Shown here piece after piece: positions 59,991 through 64,000 of a DNA stretch of 64,000 nt. A model generated the notes under the pieces. That model was not told the DNA's origin and searched no databases. It worked only from the letters and a program-made list of their open reading frames with translations. Position numbers and translations under genes: made by a program. The stretch covers positions 10,653,001 through 10,717,000 of the forward strand of contig CM075778.1 in the NCBI GenBank assembly GCA_037974665.1, read 5' to 3'. This DNA comes from Ehretia macrophylla. Its lineage: Eukaryota > Streptophyta > Magnoliopsida > Boraginales > Ehretiaceae. Each line of letters opens with the position of its first letter. The first letter of the stretch is position 1.

Positions 59991-62428
59991 ATGTCAATTA
60001 GGTACGTCCCGACTCCTTTAGATATCTTAGTATATTTCATTTCATATATTCATATGCAAATGGGGATGTCGGAGTTCGAGGATTCCCAAGAGATGGAAGT
60101 GAGGTTATACGGAGGAGGTAAGGACCCTTCTAGCTTGGAGTCGTCCTTAGAGCAAGGCCCCGAAGACGGTGATTCAAGCCTTTCCCAAGAATAGGAGTCA
60201 AAATGCCCCACAGGTCCGGGCAGGGAGTGACGATGAATGCGAAATCATAGAAGTTAGGAAGGTGCAGGTGGAAGCCGAGAAGGATCCCTTGTCCGGTCTA
60301 AAAAAGTTGGGCAAGGCCAGGGATGGTTCGCCGTTGAATCAATTAGAGGGTCTCGAGCTGCCCCACAAGTACATAACCGAGGATTTTAGAGCCAAGGTGG
60401 TAGATGTTGAGCTTGTGAAAGCAACTCCACGCCCTCACTCTCATACTGCCAGCGGCTCCTCAGGTCGGGGAAAGAAGATTCAACAACACTTTGCCTGCTG
60501 TAAACGTGAATGCCACACTACCAAATCCCTACTGAATGGCAGGTTGAGAAATTGGTCGGTTGACTAGAATTACAGGCTAAAGATCCCAGGTCGGTTCGAG
60601 CATGCTTGCAATTCTCCCGCCGACCATTTTACGATCTACAACTTGGCCTTTGATATAATTCAGTTGCCATTTCCGCATTTTATCCCCACCGTGTTGGACT
60701 ACTTTGAGCTGAGTCCCAACCAGATGGCTCCCAATGGTTAGGCTATGATCGTGGCATTTTATGTGCATTGTCGGGAAATGGGTGTGGAACCGACCCTCAC
60801 TCTATTCAGATACTTCTATACTTACAAAGCCAACCCCAAGCAACCCAGGTGGTTCCACTTCGCGGTTAGGAAGGACCTGGCCTTCTTTACTAAGTGGAAA
60901 TCTTCCAACAAAGGTTGGCACAACAAGTACTATTGGGCAGAATGCTCGGTCGCCACAGGGTGTAGAAGAGAATGGACCCTGTCCTTGAAGAAGAGGCTCA
61001 AATACCAGCCTACATTATTCGACTCGGAGATGAATGATACTGAGGAGCTTAAGCCTGGGCTGAATCAGCTAATTGACATTGAGAGTGTCTTCAAGTGGGA
61101 CAAGATTTGGGAATCTAAGTTGTTCGGTCGGGCTTCCGGCCTGACTAAGGCCCATCCTAGCTTATTCCGTAGATCGGATGATGAGGAGGAAGAGGATCAA
61201 GCTGAGGGTCAGTCTTGGGACCGGATCCAACCTCCCTATTTCTTGTTTTTCAACCTGGCATCACTTTGATTTTACTAACTTCTCTTTTGATTTTCAGAAA
61301 TGCCGACCGTCGGGGAGAGGGCTTTCATCAAAAGGAGGGAGGCCGCGTTGAGCGATGAGGGCTTGGTGCCCGAGGGCTCTAAGAGGCCCCACGTCCAAGA
61401 GATAGAGAGAGGGACAGAAGTCTCATAAAAATAGAACAAGACCCAGAAGTCTCCTTCCAAGAAGAGGGTGTCGGGAGTGGTGATCGCCGAGCGCCTGAGC
61501 ACTCGTACATAGTCAAAGAGGAGGCCCCGCACCAAAGAGACGAGCAAAGGAAAGGCAGCAGAGGTGATCCGGTCCAAGAATGATCGAGTGGTTGATACTT
61601 CCGCCCCCATCGAGCATGACCCTAAGTTGTCCAAGGTCTTTGTGGACCAACTCGTTCTCGACCTAAGGACGGATGCAGCAACGGTGAGCAGCTGCCCCTT
61701 GCTCCCCTAATTAACCTTTTGGATTATAATCTGTCTAACTGCTTCTTTTCTCTTTTTTTTCTTAGATCGAGTCCCACGTTCTCACTGTCCCTGGCCTTAT
61801 CCACAAGGTACAGGCTCGCTATACCGAGTTGGATTATAGATACACTAAAGCCCTGGCCGAGCTGGAGGCACAAAGGGAAGAGGCTGGGAAGAGATACAGG
61901 GAGGACGGCCATGAAATCACTCGCTTCAAGAGGGAACTAGAGTTCAAAGAGAAGGAGCTCAAGACCAAGAAATCCTGGAGGACTGAGGCTAGCAACGATG
62001 TGGCGAAGCTAAAGAAGGAGAAATGCGAAGCCGAGACGAGCCTCCGAGAGTTCTAGGAGAAGGTTGGGCCAAAATGAGAAAAGGCAGTAGAGGCCTTCAA
62101 GGACAGTGACGTGAGCGTAAACTGGCTGATGAAGGAGGGCGAGACGATGGTCAAGTTTTCCGAGCTAGAGTACTTCTTCCGAGGCCAGCTCGCCGCTCGA
62201 GAGCGGGCGAAGACTTTTCTGCCTCCCTCTAAGACCGAGTTTCTGGAGATTATGGAGGCTCATCCGCTAGAGTTTTGGTAGATTCTTGGGCTTCCTTCTG
62301 ACCTGAAAGCGGAAGGCTATAAGTTGATAAACTACATCAAACAAGGAATTGAGCAGGCAAGAGACGAGTCCCCTGAGGTCGGGGACAAGGTAGGTGATGG
62401 GGCCGGCTCTGTTACTCCAGCGCCTTAA
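59991..62428 (+). pseudogene. Accessory antisense ORF of a Tat-lineage gypsy element (putative plant transposon protein), broken
   Basis: Fragments of one protein with probable introns. An acidic N-terminal part follows the ATG at 59991 (a GTACGT donor occurs right after MSIR; MSEFEDSQEMEV follows). Next is a basic segment (60169-60567). The conserved core is PADHFTIYNLAFDIIQLPFP (about 60616-60675), then LDYFELSPNQMAPNG and MIVAFYVHCREMGVEPTLTL (60745-60805), followed by a tryptophan-rich part with RPFHF-type text (PRWFHFAV). After a likely intron (donor GTGAGC at about 61684, acceptor at about 61765) comes a coiled-coil rich in E, K and R (61800-62055), ending at TAA 62426-62428. Internal stops at about 60739, 61425, 62055 and 62279 and frameshifts make it a pseudogene. 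The core resembles the family annotated as putative gypsy-type transposon. It lies antisense to and downstream of pol. Confidence 0.7.
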
Positions 62429-62875
62429 GTTTTATATTTCTCTCACGGGCCTCCTTGTAATCTTTTTTATTAATTAATGAAACAACTGTTTGCCATCAAT
62501 TAATTTGTTATAGCTACGTACTTCATGTATTTACACGTATACCAAGTCGTATTTAATTGTGTTTCTGGAACTTTTATTTAAGCTCAAGTCAATTGTGTTG
62601 ATGAAATTAACTTAATAAATCAATATCTTGATTTAGTCGAGCTGAACTCGTCAGTTCGAGCTGACAAATGAATCAAACTTTGTTGATTAGAACCGAACTA
62701 GAATCAATAATCCGAGTCAGTTAACTTGGTTTTAATTGATAACTGTACTTTTATCCTTAGATCGACGAAATTGAACTAGGCACAAAGAGATTGTATACAA
62801 AAATGGGAATTGTATTAAATATCTTGGTACAACGAGTGCACTTGAGCTCGGGCTCTACAAAATATTATCTTTGAC
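62429..62875. other. Spacer between the antisense ORF and pol, no gene seen
   Basis: AT-rich, with no open frame. It would hold the 3' ends of both convergent transcripts. TTTTTATTAATTAATGAAAC at about 62466 may serve as a 3' end signal. Confidence 0.4.
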
Positions 62876-64000
62876 TCGAGGCCTTATACAAAATAACGCT
62901 TAAGATGTTCAGGATGCCAGGCATTCATCAGCTACTTCCCGTACTGGTCACGTAGGTAAAATGTTCCAGGTCGGATTACTTTTACCACCTCATATAGGCC
63001 TTCCTAAGGTGGGGAGAGCTTGTTTCCCGATCACTACAACAAGATGGACTTGCGTAGGACTAAGTCTCCGACTTTGATAGATTTAAGCTTGACTTGCATG
63101 GCAAAGGCTCGTTCCATGGCGGCTTTCCCAACCAACATTCTGATTTGAGCTTTGGCATGCAACTCTTCTGCCAAATCTAGTTCTTCTCAGATTCGTGGTT
63201 AGTTTATTTCTGAATCAAGGTGGAGGGTCCTACTGGTAGGGAACCCGATCTCTACCAGGAATATTGCTTGAGTACCGAAGGTCAGTTCGAATGGGGATTC
63301 TCCCATCACTGAGCTGATGGTGGTGCGCTGAGCCCATAACACCTTGGGAAAGATTGTTGCCCACTGTCCTTCCACATCTTCCAACTTTGTTTTTAGGCCC
63401 TGCAAAATAATTTTGGTTAGTTCTTTCGACTTGACCATTACTTTGAGGATGAGCAACAGACAAGAATCTAAGGTTGATTCCGATTTCAACACATTTTCCT
63501 CGGAAATATGTACTATCAAATTGTTTGTCATGGTCAGTGATTATAACCTTAGGCACTCCGAATCGGCAGATGATATTCTTCCATACGAAGTCCCAAGTTG
63601 CCTTTTCGGTTATTCTGGCTAGACCCTCGGGCCACTTGTTGAAGTAATCGAAGGCTACAAAAGCATGTTTCTTCTGCCCGAGGCTATTTGGCAGCGGACC
63701 AATGATATCCAACCCCCACTGATAGAATTACCACGGACTCACCATCACTATCAAGTCCACCGCGGGTTTTCTCTAGGTCTTGGTGAATCTTTGACAGATA
63801 TTGTATTTTCTCACATAATCTTTAACATCCTGCTCTAAGATCGGCAAGAAGTATCCTTGCCTTAGTACCTTTCTTGTTAGGCCTTTGCCGCCCAAATGAT
63901 TTCCACACACTCATTTATGGATTTCTCTAAGTACGTAGTTTCCTTCCTCGGGTCCTATGTACTTTAAAAGGGGCCAGGTGTAAGCCATTTTGTAGAGCTG
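62876..64000 (-). pseudogene. Ty3/gypsy integrase, Tat lineage, partial at window edge
   Basis: Minus strand. Zinc-binding region YVLREIHK*VCGNHLGGKG (about 63895-63955) with one stop; catalytic core starting MDIIGPLPNSLGQKKHAF (63712), second Asp in VIITDHDKQF (about 63525-63555), third acid in SNGQVERTN (about 63415-63450). A one-base frameshift near 63415 moves the frame to IILQGLKTKLEDVEGQWA. C-terminal integrase text (VKLKSIKVGDLVLRK-like) lies near 63030-63105. The RT and gag parts would lie beyond the window. The broken frame means no functional integrase. Confidence 0.85.

Overview
The window is nuclear DNA of a flowering plant, almost certainly a eudicot. It is AT-rich, its genes have GT-AG introns, and it holds two plant-specific enzyme genes within a dense pile of nested plant transposable elements. 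The species cannot be named from the sequence alone. All coordinates, splice sites and repeat boundaries were read by eye; no alignment program was run.

Host genes. A complete two-exon cytochrome P450 of the CYP71 clan, CYP92-like, lies at 49-2255 (+). A complete eight-exon type-2 13-lipoxygenase, predicted to be chloroplastic, lies at 40976-47143 (-). Every splice junction of the lipoxygenase keeps frame and the model gives 912 residues with all five iron ligands. These two are the only genes that look intact.

Nested block 3260-28171. An old Ty3/gypsy chromovirus (Tekay/Del type, minus strand) has its gag-pol remnant at 12438-16773, with a recognisable PPT and PBS. Its LTRs have been enlarged by insertions. 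The left LTR holds a Mutator-like element with a broken FAR1/FRS-type gene, and that gene is itself split by a 3.85-kb solo LTR flanked by ATGAA. The right LTR holds a 5.9-kb Ty1/copia element (TSD TCTAG, two 332-bp LTRs), whose own LTR carries a 1.5-kb PIF/Harbinger-like element (TSD TAA) with a long G-rich tract.

Giant palindrome 30017-38374. Two inward-facing LTRs, each followed by a primer-binding site, flank mirror-image leaders and tandem arrays around a unique centre of about 1.3 kb. This is the most unusual object in the window. It looks like a palindromic, non-coding LTR-retroelement derivative with convergent promoters.

Foldback and MITE elements. Seven short inverted-repeat elements have 9-bp target duplications or near-duplications, as expected of Mutator-like elements (25665, 28671, 29468, 38980, 47608, 49893, 55239). 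The ends of one (49893) resemble the left end of the FAR1-carrying element, suggesting an autonomous/non-autonomous pair.

Right end 57-64 kb. A Ty1/copia-like LTR or UTR tract is followed by a Tat-lineage Ty3/gypsy element. Its integrase runs on the minus strand to the window edge. Downstream of pol it carries an accessory antisense ORF (59991-62428, +) with its own TATA box, now broken by stops and frameshifts.
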